NCBI GenBank assembly: GCA_035627955.1
Contig: DASPKU010000012.1
Location: 62,001-126,000, forward strand
Direction: 5' to 3'
Length of the DNA stretch: 64,000 nucleotides
From: Phycisphaerales bacterium
GTDB lineage: Bacteria; Planctomycetota; Phycisphaerae; Phycisphaerales; UBA1924
Part shown: one piece after another, positions 42,170 to 51,121 of the stretch
Layout: each line of letters opens with the position of its first letter
Numbering within the stretch: position 1 is the stretch's first letter
Translations under genes and position numbers: made by a program
The notes under the pieces: model-generated
The model's database searches: none
What the model was told of the DNA's origin: nothing
The model's input: the letters and a program-made list of their open reading frames with translations, nothing else

Positions 42170-45100
42170 ATGAGGCGGCCGAGCAAGAGGACGCTGGCAG
42201 TCGTGGCCGGGGTTGTTGTGGCGGTGGTGCTGCTGGCGCTGGCCGTGCGTCCGGATGAGCGGGCGGTATTGACCGATGGCGGCGCGATCCGCTCGCGGGC
42301 GGAGACGACGGTCGTGCGCGAGGTGCTCTGGAAGCCGGCGACGCCGCTGCGGGCGGAGGCGGCGAGCGCGGACGAGTACGAGCCGCGGTACAGCGCGGAT
42401 GGGACGGTGGTGGTGTTCGTGCGCAACCGTCCCGGGGCGAACGCGGACCTGTACACGGCGCGGTGGACGCCCGGCGGCTGGGGCGAGCCTGAGCCGATCG
42501 CGTCGATCAACACGCCGAAGGACGAGCTGGGGCCGGAGCTGTCGCGCGATGGGCGTTCGCTTTACTTCTATTCCGACCGCGCGGGAGGGCTGGGCGGGTA
42601 TGACCTGTGGGTGTCGCAACGGATCGATGACGGTTGGGGGACCGCGACGAACTTGGGGGCGCAGGTCAACTCGCGTTTCAACGAGTACGGGCCTGCGCTG
42701 ACGCCGGACGGGGAGCGCCTGTACTTCAGCTCGAACAGGCCGCGGGAGGGAGAGCCGGCGCCGAGCGGGGAGGCGTGGACAGCGACGGTGCGTGAGCACC
42801 GCACCAGGCATGACTACGACCTGTACCGGGCGGATGTCGACGGGTCGTCGGGTGCGCGGGCGGTCGTTGAGGTCAACACCGCGGCAGACGAAGGCGCGCC
42901 GTCGGTGAGCCCGGCGGGGGACTTCCTGTACTTTGCGTCGGACCGCGCGGGCGGGCACGGCGGTTTCGATGTGTACCGCACGCGGCTGATCCCCGAGGGG
43001 CGGCTGCGGCTGATCGAGAACCTGGGGCAGAGCATCAATTCGCCGTCGAATGACCTCGACCCGGCGCTGAGCTCGGATGGGTTCCGGTTGACGTTCAGCT
43101 CGGACCGTGTGATTGACCAGGGCGGGGGCGCGGCCGTTGTGTCGGATGTAGGCCGATACGCGCTGTGGACGACGACCTCACGTGAGGTGTACAGGGAGAT
43201 AGAGCGGGAGGAGAGCCGGGTGCTGGCTCTGCTGCGGGAGATGTGGCCGTGGCTGCTGCTGCTCCTGCTCGCGCTCATCCCGCTGGTGGTGCTTGCGCGG
43301 CTGCTGCGGGAAGCGCGGTGGCGGTCGCGTTTTGCGAGGCTGAGCCTGCTGGCGCAGTGCCTGCTGCTGTCGCTGCTCGTGCACGCGGGGATCGCGTCGG
43401 CGTTCACGGTGTGGAAGGTGGGGTCGGGAGTGATCGACCTGATGCAGGAGGGCGGGGACGGCGTGCGTGTGGTGCTGTCGTCGGGCAGCGGGGCCGCGGG
43501 GGGGATCGCGTCGCAGGTGCGTGCGGGGAGCACGGGTGATGCGGCGCTGCTGCCGGAGGTGCCGTCCATGCCTGCGGCCTTGCTGGTGTCGGCCATTGAG
43601 GGGGCGGTGCGGGAGACCGAGTTGCCGCCGCTGGAGATCGGAGCGGGCGCGCCGCAGGTGCGGGTGGATCTGCCGTCGGCCGAGCCAGTGAGCGTCGGGA
43701 TGGGGGCGAGGTCCGGGCCTGAGGGTCTGCCGGAGGTTCACGCGCCGGCGCCGGTCGGGGCCGGGCCCGCGGCACCGCGCGCGGAGGTCGCGGGTGGTTC
43801 CGTCGATGCGGACATTGGTGCTGCCGCACGGCCCGTGGTGAGTGCCTTAACCGAGGCGACGCAGGTGCGGGTGGCGTTGTCCGCGATACGCCGGTGGGAG
43901 ACCACCGGCGCGCCGATACAGGGCTGGAATGTGACGGCGGCGTCCTCTGAGAGGACCGGCGGTCCGGCGGCCCCGACCACCATCGCAGCACCTTCGTTGA
44001 AGGTTGATGGCGATTCGGATGCTGCGCTCCCGGCAGCACCGCGCAGGCGCGCCGTCGCGGAGGCGGCGAGCACGGGCGCGGAGGTCTGGTTGCCAGGCGG
44101 AGCACAGGCGGAGGTCGCGCCCGTCGTTGCTCCGGCTGTTGGCGCGGATGCAGTTATCGTGCCGTTGCCGGGGATCGGCGGGGGCGTTCGTGGCACTGAT
44201 GGGGGGCGGCTCGCCGTTGTGCCGAACGCGGGTGGCGACCGGGACATGCCGAGTGCTGCCGCCATTCCGGGAAGCGCCGCGGTCGGGAGTGTGCCGCAGG
44301 CTTCTGGCGGAGAGGTCGCGGCCGCGCTGCCGAGCGTGGCCGCGCCCGTGGCGCGGCGCGGGAGTGGCAGTGAACCCGCGAAGTCCGAGTCGCCGGCACC
44401 CTCGTTTGCACCGGCGGCAGTGGCCGCGGGTGACAGTGCATCGACCTCGGCGCCGGTGATGATCAACCACGGCCGAGCCGCCGGGAGCACGAGCGCCACG
44501 GCCGCCGGCACGCCTCTCGCCGTCGCGCCGCCCACCATCGACTCGCTCCCGAGCGCCGCGACGCAATCGGTCTCAGCGGTCGGGTCGTCGCTCCCGCTAA
44601 CGCGTGAGCCGCTGATCCCGGTTGGGATTCCCGTGCCGCTGGAGACCTTCGCGCAGCGCGCTCCCGAATCGCGTTCCGAGTTGCTCCAGAAGATGGGCGG
44701 GAGTGCGGAGACCGAGAAGGCCGTGGGGCTCGCGCTGGAGTGGTTCCTGCGGCACCAGTCACGCGAGGGGTACTGGAGTGCCCAGCACTTTGACAAGGAG
44801 TGCAGCGGCTGCTCGGGGGAGGCGGAGTTCAAGGCCGACGCGGCCATGACGGGCCTCGTTCTCCTGTGCTACCTCGGCGCCGGCCACACGCACCAGCAGG
44901 AAGGCCCGTACCGCGAGCCGGTTTCGCGCGCCCTCGCCTGGCTCGTCAAGCGGCAGACAGCGGACGGCGATCTCCGCGCGGGCGAGACGATGTACGGCCA
45001 GACGGTCGCGGCCGTGGCGCTGTGCGAGGCATTCGCGATGACTCGCGACCCGGCGCTCGCGGAGCCGGCTCGCCGGGCGGTGGAGTTCGTGCTCGCACGA

Positions 45101-45652
45101 GCGAACAAGGGCGGGCCCGCGGCGGAGCGCGATACGTCGGTCATTGGCTGGCTGGTGTTCACGGTGGAGAGCGCACGGCGGGCCGGGTTCACGGTGCCGC
45201 AGGGGACTTTCGAGGCGGCCCGCGGCTGGCTGGGGCAGGTTGCGGACCCTGCTTCGCCGGGCCGGTACGCGTACGCGCGGGGGCAGGGCGCCAGCGCGGC
45301 GATGACCGCCGAGGCGATGTTCGTGCAGCAGCTGCTCGGGCGGAATCGCGCGGAGCCGCTGATGGAGGACTCGGCGCGGTTCATCCTCGCGAGTCCGCCG
45401 AAGTGGGGCGAGGGGGCGCCGACGTACTACTGGTACTACGCGACCCTGTCGCTCTTCCAGCATCAGGGCGACGCGTGGAAGCAGTGGAACGATCAGCTGG
45501 TCCGCGAGCTGCTGGCGAATCAGGAGAAGGACGGCCCGCTTAAGGGCAGCTGGGACCCGACGGACCGCTGGTCGCGGATGGGTGGGCGGGTGTACCAGAC
45601 GGCGGTGTGCACGCTGAGCCTGGAGGTGTACTACCGGTACGCGGCGAGGTGA
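42170..45652 (+). CDS. TolB-like PD40 propeller fused to membrane helices and an alpha-toroid domain
   Basis: A 1160-residue protein. Residues 8-26 form a signal anchor. Residues about 60-330 hold four or five PD40/WD40-like repeats, such as GPELSRDGRSLYFYSDRAGG and GPALTPDGERLYFSSNRP, similar to those in TolB. Membrane helices lie near 355-372 and 400-420. Residues about 430-830 are Ala/Val/Pro-rich and probably span the periplasm as a TonB/TolA-like linker. Residues about 840-1160 resemble a terpenoid-cyclase/prenyltransferase alpha-toroid (LALEWFLRHQSREGYW, ALAWLVKRQTADGD, QTVAAVALCEAF). No DXDD motif is seen. GAGGAGGGTG precedes the ATG at 42170. In this operon it would combine the roles of an anchor and of a TolB-like component. 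Confidence 0.75.
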   Translation: MRRPSKRTLAVVAGVVVAVVLLALAVRPDERAVLTDGGAIRSRAETTVVREVLWKPATPLRAEAASADEYEPRYSADGTVVVFVRNRPGANADLYTARWTPGGWGEPEPIASINTPKDELGPELSRDGRSLYFYSDRAGGLGGYDLWVSQRIDDGWGTATNLGAQVNSRFNEYGPALTPDGERLYFSSNRPREGEPAPSGEAWTATVREHRTRHDYDLYRADVDGSSGARAVVEVNTAADEGAPSVSPAGDFLYFASDRAGGHGGFDVYRTRLIPEGRLRLIENLGQSINSPSNDLDPALSSDGFRLTFSSDRVIDQGGGAAVVSDVGRYALWTTTSREVYREIEREESRVLALLREMWPWLLLLLLALIPLVVLARLLREARWRSRFARLSLLAQCLLLSLLVHAGIASAFTVWKVGSGVIDLMQEGGDGVRVVLSSGSGAAGGIASQVRAGSTGDAALLPEVPSMPAALLVSAIEGAVRETELPPLEIGAGAPQVRVDLPSAEPVSVGMGARSGPEGLPEVHAPAPVGAGPAAPRAEVAGGSVDADIGAAARPVVSALTEATQVRVALSAIRRWETTGAPIQGWNVTAASSERTGGPAAPTTIAAPSLKVDGDSDAALPAAPRRRAVAEAASTGAEVWLPGGAQAEVAPVVAPAVGADAVIVPLPGIGGGVRGTDGGRLAVVPNAGGDRDMPSAAAIPGSAAVGSVPQASGGEVAAALPSVAAPVARRGSGSEPAKSESPAPSFAPAAVAAGDSASTSAPVMINHGRAAGSTSATAAGTPLAVAPPTIDSLPSAATQSVSAVGSSLPLTREPLIPVGIPVPLETFAQRAPESRSELLQKMGGSAETEKAVGLALEWFLRHQSREGYWSAQHFDKECSGCSGEAEFKADAAMTGLVLLCYLGAGHTHQQEGPYREPVSRALAWLVKRQTADGDLRAGETMYGQTVAAVALCEAFAMTRDPALAEPARRAVEFVLARANKGGPAAERDTSVIGWLVFTVESARRAGFTVPQGTFEAARGWLGQVADPASPGRYAYARGQGASAAMTAEAMFVQQLLGRNRAEPLMEDSARFILASPPKWGEGAPTYYWYYATLSLFQHQGDAWKQWNDQLVRELLANQEKDGPLKGSWDPTDRWSRMGGRVYQTAVCTLSLEVYYRYAAR

Positions 45653-45719
45653 GGGGTTCGGGGCATGGCGTGGGGCCGCTCACTCATCAGCGGCAATCGG
45701 CAGATCGCGGCAACCGGGG

Positions 45720-46619
45720 ATGGACGCGGCTGGTACAACACTCCGTCACACACGGAGCGCCGCCGTGCCACTCGGGCTGCCTGCATCTGAACTCCGCGAG
45801 CGAGCCGTCAGGGCCCGGCACATGCTCCGCGCGTGCACGATGTGCGAGAAGCGGTGCGGGATCGACCGCACGGCCGGTCAGCCCGCTCCTTGCCACCTGA
45901 ACGATCAGACGTACTGCTTCAAGCGGCACGTGAGTTACGCGGAGGAGCTGGAGCTCATCCCCAGCTACATGGTGTACCTGGGCGGGTGCAACTTCCGCTG
46001 CCGCTTCTGCGTGCAGGCCCCCCACTGCTTTGTGCCTGATCTGGGGTCGCGCCTCGAGCCCGGGGAAGCGGCCGCGGACTTCCGGCGGGTGGTCGGGCGT
46101 GGGGCCAAGACGATCAACCTGCTGGGGGGCGAGCCCAGCCTGCACCTGCACACGATCCTTGAAATCGCGGCCGAGAATGCGGAGGCGGGGCACGAGCCGC
46201 TGCCGCTGGCCCTGAACACCAACATGTACATGAGCCCCGAGGTGATCGACCTGCTGGACGGGGTCGTTGACCTCTACATCGCCGACTTCAAGTTCGGCAC
46301 TGATGCGTGCGCGAAGAGCATCGCGGGAATGGACCGGTACGTCGAGGTGGTCACGCGGAACCTGCTGCTGGCCTCCGCCCGTACGCGGGTGGTTGTAAGG
46401 CATCTGGTCATGCCCGGCCACCTGGAGTGCTGCCTGAACCCGGTGGCCGCGTGGATGTGCGGGCACCTGCCGGCGGCGGCCTTCACCCTGATGACCGGGT
46501 ATGTGCCGGCGTGGCAAGCGGCCCGCCGTACAGATGAACTCGGGCGGTGTCTGACTCAGGAAGAGCGCGAGAAGGCGGAGCGGCTGGCGGCCGCGCTCGC
46601 GCTGGCCCCGGGCGGCTAG
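45720..46619 (+). CDS. Radical SAM protein of the PflX/COG1313 type
   Basis: A 299-residue protein. The SAM-cleaving cluster uses C90-x3-C94-x2-C97 (GGCNFRCRFCVQAPH). A second Cys group upstream (C39, C42, C46 and C58, in TMCEKRCGIDRTAGQPAPC) matches the PflX-type pattern of a cysteine-rich block followed by Asp-Arg. LLGGEPSLH, YIADFKFGT and LVMPGH are other family features. PflX relatives resemble pyruvate formate-lyase activating enzyme but lack a known substrate. The ATG at 45720 follows a GGGG immediately before it and no clear ribosome site, so the start is uncertain. It begins a long plus-strand cluster, although 33 bases separate it from the next gene. Confidence 0.82.
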   Translation: MDAAGTTLRHTRSAAVPLGLPASELRERAVRARHMLRACTMCEKRCGIDRTAGQPAPCHLNDQTYCFKRHVSYAEELELIPSYMVYLGGCNFRCRFCVQAPHCFVPDLGSRLEPGEAAADFRRVVGRGAKTINLLGGEPSLHLHTILEIAAENAEAGHEPLPLALNTNMYMSPEVIDLLDGVVDLYIADFKFGTDACAKSIAGMDRYVEVVTRNLLLASARTRVVVRHLVMPGHLECCLNPVAAWMCGHLPAAAFTLMTGYVPAWQAARRTDELGRCLTQEEREKAERLAAALALAPGG

Positions 46620-46652
46620 GGCTGCCGGTCCGCAGACGCAGGAGGCGCATCC

Positions 46653-46886
46653 GTGAGCGTTCAACCACTGCACCGCAGCGACGGCAGCGATGAGGCCGGG
46701 GCGGGGCTGACGCTGTCGATCCGGATCGGGGCCGACGGGCGGCTGTACTTCCACGACTTGACGGCCGACCTGCTGCCGGTCGCGGCGGCCCTGTGTCCGA
46801 CGGACGCGGAGCTGACGCGGCGACTGCACGCGGCGGAGGCGTTCGCGGGCCACGAAGCTGGGCGGGATGCTCAGGAGTCACCATGA
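46653..46886 (+). CDS. Hypothetical 77-residue protein preceding the AAA ATPase
   Basis: A small soluble protein that I do not recognise. It reads ADGRLYFHDLTADLLPVAAALCP in its middle, a beta-hairpin then helix pattern. The start is a GTG at 46653 with AGGAGG eight bases upstream, a strong ribosome site. Its stop overlaps the ATG of the AAA ATPase by four bases (ATGA), so the two are translationally coupled and it may bind the ATPase. Confidence 0.7.
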   Translation: MSVQPLHRSDGSDEAGAGLTLSIRIGADGRLYFHDLTADLLPVAAALCPTDAELTRRLHAAEAFAGHEAGRDAQESP

Positions 46887-48574
46887 CGCGTATGAACCTG
46901 CCGAACGGGGCGCTGCCGAATGGCGCGGGGGCGAACGGCGCGAAGGCGCAGATGGTGAAGCACGCCCGACCGCCGGCGCCGACGGTTGCTGCCGCGGCGG
47001 GCGCGACGGGGAGCGGACAGGGCGCGGATGAGCTCGATGTGCTGATCCGGGCGCGGTACCCGGTGATCTACGTGGTCTCGTGGGAGGAGGCGCGGGTGGA
47101 GCAGCACCTGCAGCGGATCGCCGCGAGAAGGAACAAGGCGCTGTACACGTGGTCGGTCACCAGTGGGCTGCAGAAGGTGTCCGAGCCCGGATCGCCGCGG
47201 GGGAAGGGACCGACGGACCCGATCGAGGCGATGACGGCGATCATCGAGCAGAAAGAGCCCGCGATCTACCTGTTCAAGGACCTCAACCCGCTGCTGCGGG
47301 CGCCGGCGCCGCCGTGCAACGTGCCGACGATCCGAAAGGTGCGGGAGGTGGCGCAGGCGCTGTCGGACAGCTACAAGACGATGGTGATCTGCTCGCCGCT
47401 GATGGAGCTGGCGCCGGAGTTGGAGAAGGACGTTACGGTGCTGGACTACCCGCTGCCCACGCCGGAGGACCTGTCGGCGCTGCTGGACCGCATCGCGAAG
47501 GACGTGGCGGACAACACCAGCGTGACGATCAACCTGGACGACAAGGGGCGTGAGGCCCTGGTGCGGGCCGCGGGCGGGCTCACGCTGCAGGAGGCGGAGA
47601 ACGTCTTCGCCAAGACCATCGTCAAGGACGGCTCGCTGGACGCAAGCGACGTGTCCACGGTGTTCTCGGAGAAGCAGCAGATCGTGCGGAAGAGCGGGCT
47701 GCTGGAGTACTACGAGTCCACGGCCGACCTCAAGGAGGTCGGTGGGCTGGACCAGCTGAAGGAGTGGCTCGATCGGCGCTCGCGGGCGTTTACCGAGGAG
47801 GCGCGGGTGTTCGGGCTCCCGGCGCCGAAGGGCGTGCTGCTGGTTGGCGTGCAGGGGTGCGGCAAGAGCCTGTGCGCCAAGGCCGTGAGCCGCGCGTGGG
47901 ACATGCCGCTGCTGCGGTTTGACGTGGGCCGGATGTTCTCGAGCCTGGTGGGGTCCTCGGAGCAGAACGTGCGGCGGGCGATCCAGGTGGCGGAGAGCAT
48001 CGCCCCGGCGGTGCTGTGGGTGGACGAGATCGACAAGGCGTTCGCGGGGTCGAGCAGCTCGGGGCGCACCGACGGCGGCACCACCGCCCGCGTGATGAGC
48101 ACGTTCCTGACGTGGCTGAACGAGAAGCAGGCGCCGGTGTTCGTGCTGGCCACGGCCAACGACATCTCGCAGCTGCCGCCGGAGCTTCTGCGCAAGGGAC
48201 GCCTGGATGAGATCTTCTTCGTGGACCTACCCAACGAGGCGGAGCGGCGGGCGATCTTCGAGATCCACCTCACCCGCCGCAAGCGCAGCCCGGGGTCGTT
48301 CGACCTGGGCACGCTGATCGAGGCCTCGCGCGGGTTCAGCGGGGCCGAGATCGAGCAGGCGATCATCAGCGCGCTGTACGACGTGTTCTACAAGGGCACG
48401 CCGCTCACGACCGAGGACCTGCTGAACAGCATCCGTGAGACGGTGCCGCTGTCGCGCACCATGAGCGAGCGGATCGACGCGCTGCGCGAGTGGGCGTCGG
48501 GGCGGGCGCGTTTCGCCACCATGCCGTCGGCCGAGGCGCAGCCGGCGGTGGTCCGCCGCAAGCTGGAAGTCTGA
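46883..48574 (+). CDS. AAA+ ATPase, Ycf46-like
   Basis: A 563-residue protein. The N-terminal 260 residues include the P-loop-free domain seen in Ycf46 relatives ([31 protein letters not shown]). The C-terminal AAA+ module has Walker A GVQGCGKS (K328), Walker [10 protein letters not shown] (D381 and E382), sensor 1 LATAND and arginine finger region LRKGRLDE. An Asn/Gly/Ala/Pro-rich leader of about 40 residues comes first. AGGAG is six bases before the ATG at 46883. Downstream genes encode DUF1257-like and DUF2997-like proteins, both families known from cyanobacterial and plastid-type genomes. A remodelling ATPase role is likely, but its client is unknown. Confidence 0.8.
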   Translation: MTRMNLPNGALPNGAGANGAKAQMVKHARPPAPTVAAAAGATGSGQGADELDVLIRARYPVIYVVSWEEARVEQHLQRIAARRNKALYTWSVTSGLQKVSEPGSPRGKGPTDPIEAMTAIIEQKEPAIYLFKDLNPLLRAPAPPCNVPTIRKVREVAQALSDSYKTMVICSPLMELAPELEKDVTVLDYPLPTPEDLSALLDRIAKDVADNTSVTINLDDKGREALVRAAGGLTLQEAENVFAKTIVKDGSLDASDVSTVFSEKQQIVRKSGLLEYYESTADLKEVGGLDQLKEWLDRRSRAFTEEARVFGLPAPKGVLLVGVQGCGKSLCAKAVSRAWDMPLLRFDVGRMFSSLVGSSEQNVRRAIQVAESIAPAVLWVDEIDKAFAGSSSSGRTDGGTTARVMSTFLTWLNEKQAPVFVLATANDISQLPPELLRKGRLDEIFFVDLPNEAERRAIFEIHLTRRKRSPGSFDLGTLIEASRGFSGAEIEQAIISALYDVFYKGTPLTTEDLLNSIRETVPLSRTMSERIDALREWASGRARFATMPSAEAQPAVVRRKLEV

Positions 48575-48586
48575 AAGGGGTGCCCG

Positions 48587-49042
48587 ATGAGCACAGTGTG
48601 CATTCTGACACCGGTGGTGATCGGTTCCTGGCCGGCGATCGCATCCGCGGTATTCGGGGCCGCGAGCGCCATGGGGTTCAGCGTGGCTGCTTCCTCGGTC
48701 CCGGTGTCCGCTGACCCGGACCAGTCGGTAACCACCGAGGTGGCCAACAGCCAGGTGCTCGCCGAGCTGATGGCACGCGGCGAGAAGATCAGTATCCAGC
48801 GTCACGGGACCACCATCGAGGTCGGCGTTGACGCCCGGGGGCGGTGCACGGTGTGCGCCAGCGGCAAGGGTCTCTCGAAGTCGCAGCTCCGCGCCATCGG
48901 CGAGGAAGTCTCCGGGCGCATCGTGCAGCAGTTCGCGTACCACAAGCTCATGACCGAACTGAAGGCCCGCGGATTCAAGGTGCAGTCCGAGGAGGTCTCG
49001 GGGGATCACTCGATCCACGTCCGTGTCTCGGCCGGGAGCTGA
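48587..49042 (+). CDS. DUF1257-like (Ycf35-like) protein
   Basis: A 151-residue protein. Its last 60 residues (QQFAYHKLMTELKARGFKV, then SEEVSGDHSIHVRVSAG) resemble the C-terminus of DUF1257/Ycf35 proteins, in which a YAYH-K helix is followed by GF-x-VVEE and G-S-I-R-L. The N-terminal 50 residues are divergent (a moderately hydrophobic stretch around residues 8-32), so the call is tentative. It starts 12 bases after the AAA ATPase stop, with GGGG upstream of the ATG. The next gene starts one base after its stop, strong support for an obligate operon. Confidence 0.6.
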   Translation: MSTVCILTPVVIGSWPAIASAVFGAASAMGFSVAASSVPVSADPDQSVTTEVANSQVLAELMARGEKISIQRHGTTIEVGVDARGRCTVCASGKGLSKSQLRAIGEEVSGRIVQQFAYHKLMTELKARGFKVQSEEVSGDHSIHVRVSAGS

Positions 49043-49043
49043 C

Positions 49044-49253
49044 ATGAAGAAGCCGCAGTTCGACATCACCATTGGCAAGGACGGCAAGGTGACCGTCAAG
49101 GTGCACGGCGTCTCGGGCTCCAAGTGCCTCGAGCTCTCCGATATGGTCAAGCAGATCGTCGGGCACGAGGAGAGCCGCACATTGACCGGCGAGTACTACG
49201 GCGGCGGCGATGTGCGGTACGACACGCAGGACCACACGCACACCTCGGGATGA
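49044..49253 (+). CDS. DUF2997-like protein
   Basis: A 69-residue protein. The core FDITIGKDGKVTVKVHGVSGSKCLELSD resembles DUF2997, whose members have I-x-F-x-I-x-x-DG-x-V, then G-x-x-G-x-x-C-x-x-L, with a tail containing EYY. Here ESRTLTGEYYGGGDV fits. The start at 49044 has GGGAG eight bases upstream; a longer frame from 49023 is unlikely. Its position behind a DUF1257-like gene and an AAA ATPase repeats an arrangement I recall from cyanobacteria, where the function is also unknown. Confidence 0.65.
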   Translation: MKKPQFDITIGKDGKVTVKVHGVSGSKCLELSDMVKQIVGHEESRTLTGEYYGGGDVRYDTQDHTHTSG

Positions 49254-49280
49254 GCCGGTTGAGGACGGAAGCGACGCGCG

Positions 49281-50321
49281 ATGGAATGCCCCAGCTGCAC
49301 ATTCCAGAACACGCCCGGCACGCGGAGCTGCGTGCGGTGCCAGAGCCTGCTGGACTTCTCCGGTGTGGCGGTGGTGCCGCCACGGGCGCACGGGCCGGCG
49401 GCACTGCGGGCGGCGAGTGCATCGGCGGATGTGCTTGGGTTCCGGCTGCGCGATGCGCTGCGGCGGGTGCGCGAGGGCTCGCCGATCCGCATCGACGCGG
49501 ATGTCTCGTGGGGTGCGGCTGTGTGCTCGATCGTGCCCGGCCTTGGGCATGTGATCATCGGCCGGCGGCGTACGGGCCTGGCCATCTTCCTCGTGTGGCT
49601 GGCGCTGCTGGTGGCGTGCCTGCTGAACTACGGCACGAGTTTCGCGTTCGTGTGCGCCACCTCCGCGGTGGGCCTGCACTGCGCGGCCGTGTGCACGCTG
49701 CTCTCGCAGACGCTGCAGCACGAGACTGTCGGCTTCCGGGCGTTCGTCGGGCTGGGTGTGTACCTGGTGCTGTGCGGTGTGCTGTACGGGCCGGCGTATT
49801 GGATGGCCACGCGCCTCGTCGGCGCGGTGCCGGTGGTCGGGGTACGGGCCGCGGGCGGGATCAAGCAAGACGACCTGCTTATCCATACGGGCCCCTGGCT
49901 GCAGACCACCTACGAGCGCGGCGACTTTGTCGTGTACCGCGTACGTCAGGGGTGGAGTTCGGGCGTGATCCTGCAAGAAGGGCTGCTCTTCGACCGCGTC
50001 CTGGGATTGCCCGGCGACACGGTTGTGGTGCACGGGCGCGAGGTGCACGTCAATGGCGTGCTGCAGCCTTACACACCCATGTCGTTCTGGCCGGGCCGCA
50101 CCGAACTGACGGCCGGGCCTGACGACTACATCATCGTGCCCTCGCTCCTGAACGCACCGGGGCAGGGGCAGTTCGGGGGCGTGCTCACGCCGGTGATCGA
50201 GCGGATGAGCCACGTTCCCTCGGGCGATGTGCTCGGGCGCGTGGTGTGGCGCGTAGGCGACGGCCTGGACTTTGGGCCGGTTCCCGACAGCAGCGCACAA
50301 GTCGAAGGAGAGGCCCCATGA
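49281..50321 (+). CDS. Signal peptidase I-fold membrane protein without the catalytic dyad
   Basis: A 346-residue protein. It starts with a zinc ribbon (MECPSCTFQNTPGTRSCVRC), then three or four membrane segments (about residues 80-180), then a region resembling signal peptidase I. LLFDRVLGLPGDTVVVHGREV (about 235-255) matches the box D region in which the catalytic Lys precedes R-V-x-G-x-PGD. Here the Lys position is D238. The Ser-Met catalytic segment is also absent: the expected place reads VRAAGGIKQDD. So the fold seems to be kept while peptidase activity has gone. It lies within the AAA/DUF1257/DUF2997 cluster and its stop overlaps the TPR gene (ATGA). Confidence 0.7.
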   Translation: MECPSCTFQNTPGTRSCVRCQSLLDFSGVAVVPPRAHGPAALRAASASADVLGFRLRDALRRVREGSPIRIDADVSWGAAVCSIVPGLGHVIIGRRRTGLAIFLVWLALLVACLLNYGTSFAFVCATSAVGLHCAAVCTLLSQTLQHETVGFRAFVGLGVYLVLCGVLYGPAYWMATRLVGAVPVVGVRAAGGIKQDDLLIHTGPWLQTTYERGDFVVYRVRQGWSSGVILQEGLLFDRVLGLPGDTVVVHGREVHVNGVLQPYTPMSFWPGRTELTAGPDDYIIVPSLLNAPGQGQFGGVLTPVIERMSHVPSGDVLGRVVWRVGDGLDFGPVPDSSAQVEGEAP

Positions 50322-51121
50322 ACGGACGCTTCTCGCGGCTGGAGGTCGAGGCGCGCGAGACAGCCCTTGAGCCTCCGCAGCAGGCGCTCGACCCCGCGCA
50401 GCTGGGCAACACCGTCCGCACCAGCAGCACCGACATGCAACTCGCGGATGACGCCTACCGGCATGGCCGGTTTGAGCTGGCCCTGCAGATGTACACGAAG
50501 GCGCTCGGGAAGAACCAGTCGCTGGTGGCAGCGTGGGTGGGGCAGGTGCAGATGCTGGTGGAGTTGGGCGAGTACCCCGAGGCACGCCTGTGGGCCGACA
50601 AGGCCCTGGAGCTCTTCCGCAACAACGGCGACCTTCTCGCGGCCAAGGCGCGGGCGTCCGCCCGCCAGCGCGACCACTCCGCCGCCATGGCGTGCATCGA
50701 CGCGGCGGTGCAGAGCTCGGGTTCTTCCCCGCTGCGGTGGGTGGTGCGGGGCGAGGTGCTGCTGCCGCAGAACGCCGCCCGCGCCCGCGACTGCTTCGAG
50801 AAGGCCCTGACCGAGCCCAACGCGGACTGGTTTGACCGCGTGATCGTGGCGCGCACGTACCTCTTCCACAAGCGCGGCGTGCTGGCGATGGACATGGCAA
50901 GGGCCGCGGTGGGCCTGCGTGCGGACCATGGCTACTGCTGGTACGTGCTCGGGGGCGCGCAGCAGCTGGTGGGCTGGGCGGACCAGGCCGCCACGAGCTA
51001 TCAGCGGGCGCTGGACCTGTGCCCCTCGCTCACACAGGCGCGGGATGCTCTGCGGGCGCTGCGTTCGCGCTCGCTCACCCAGCGGCTCACCGGGCGCATC
51101 GGGGGTTTGTTCAAGCGATGA
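50318..51121 (+). CDS. TPR-repeat protein
   Basis: A 267-residue soluble protein with about five TPR-like helix pairs, for example LADDAYRHGRFELALQMYTK and GQVQMLVELGEYPEARLWAD. A cleavable signal is absent and the C-terminus is basic (LTQRLTGRIGGLFKR). AAGGAGAG precedes the ATG at 50318. It overlaps both neighbours by four bases (ATGA), so it is coupled to the signal-peptidase-fold protein and to the PilT-like ATPase. A scaffold role is likely. Confidence 0.85.
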   Translation: MNGRFSRLEVEARETALEPPQQALDPAQLGNTVRTSSTDMQLADDAYRHGRFELALQMYTKALGKNQSLVAAWVGQVQMLVELGEYPEARLWADKALELFRNNGDLLAAKARASARQRDHSAAMACIDAAVQSSGSSPLRWVVRGEVLLPQNAARARDCFEKALTEPNADWFDRVIVARTYLFHKRGVLAMDMARAAVGLRADHGYCWYVLGGAQQLVGWADQAATSYQRALDLCPSLTQARDALRALRSRSLTQRLTGRIGGLFKR

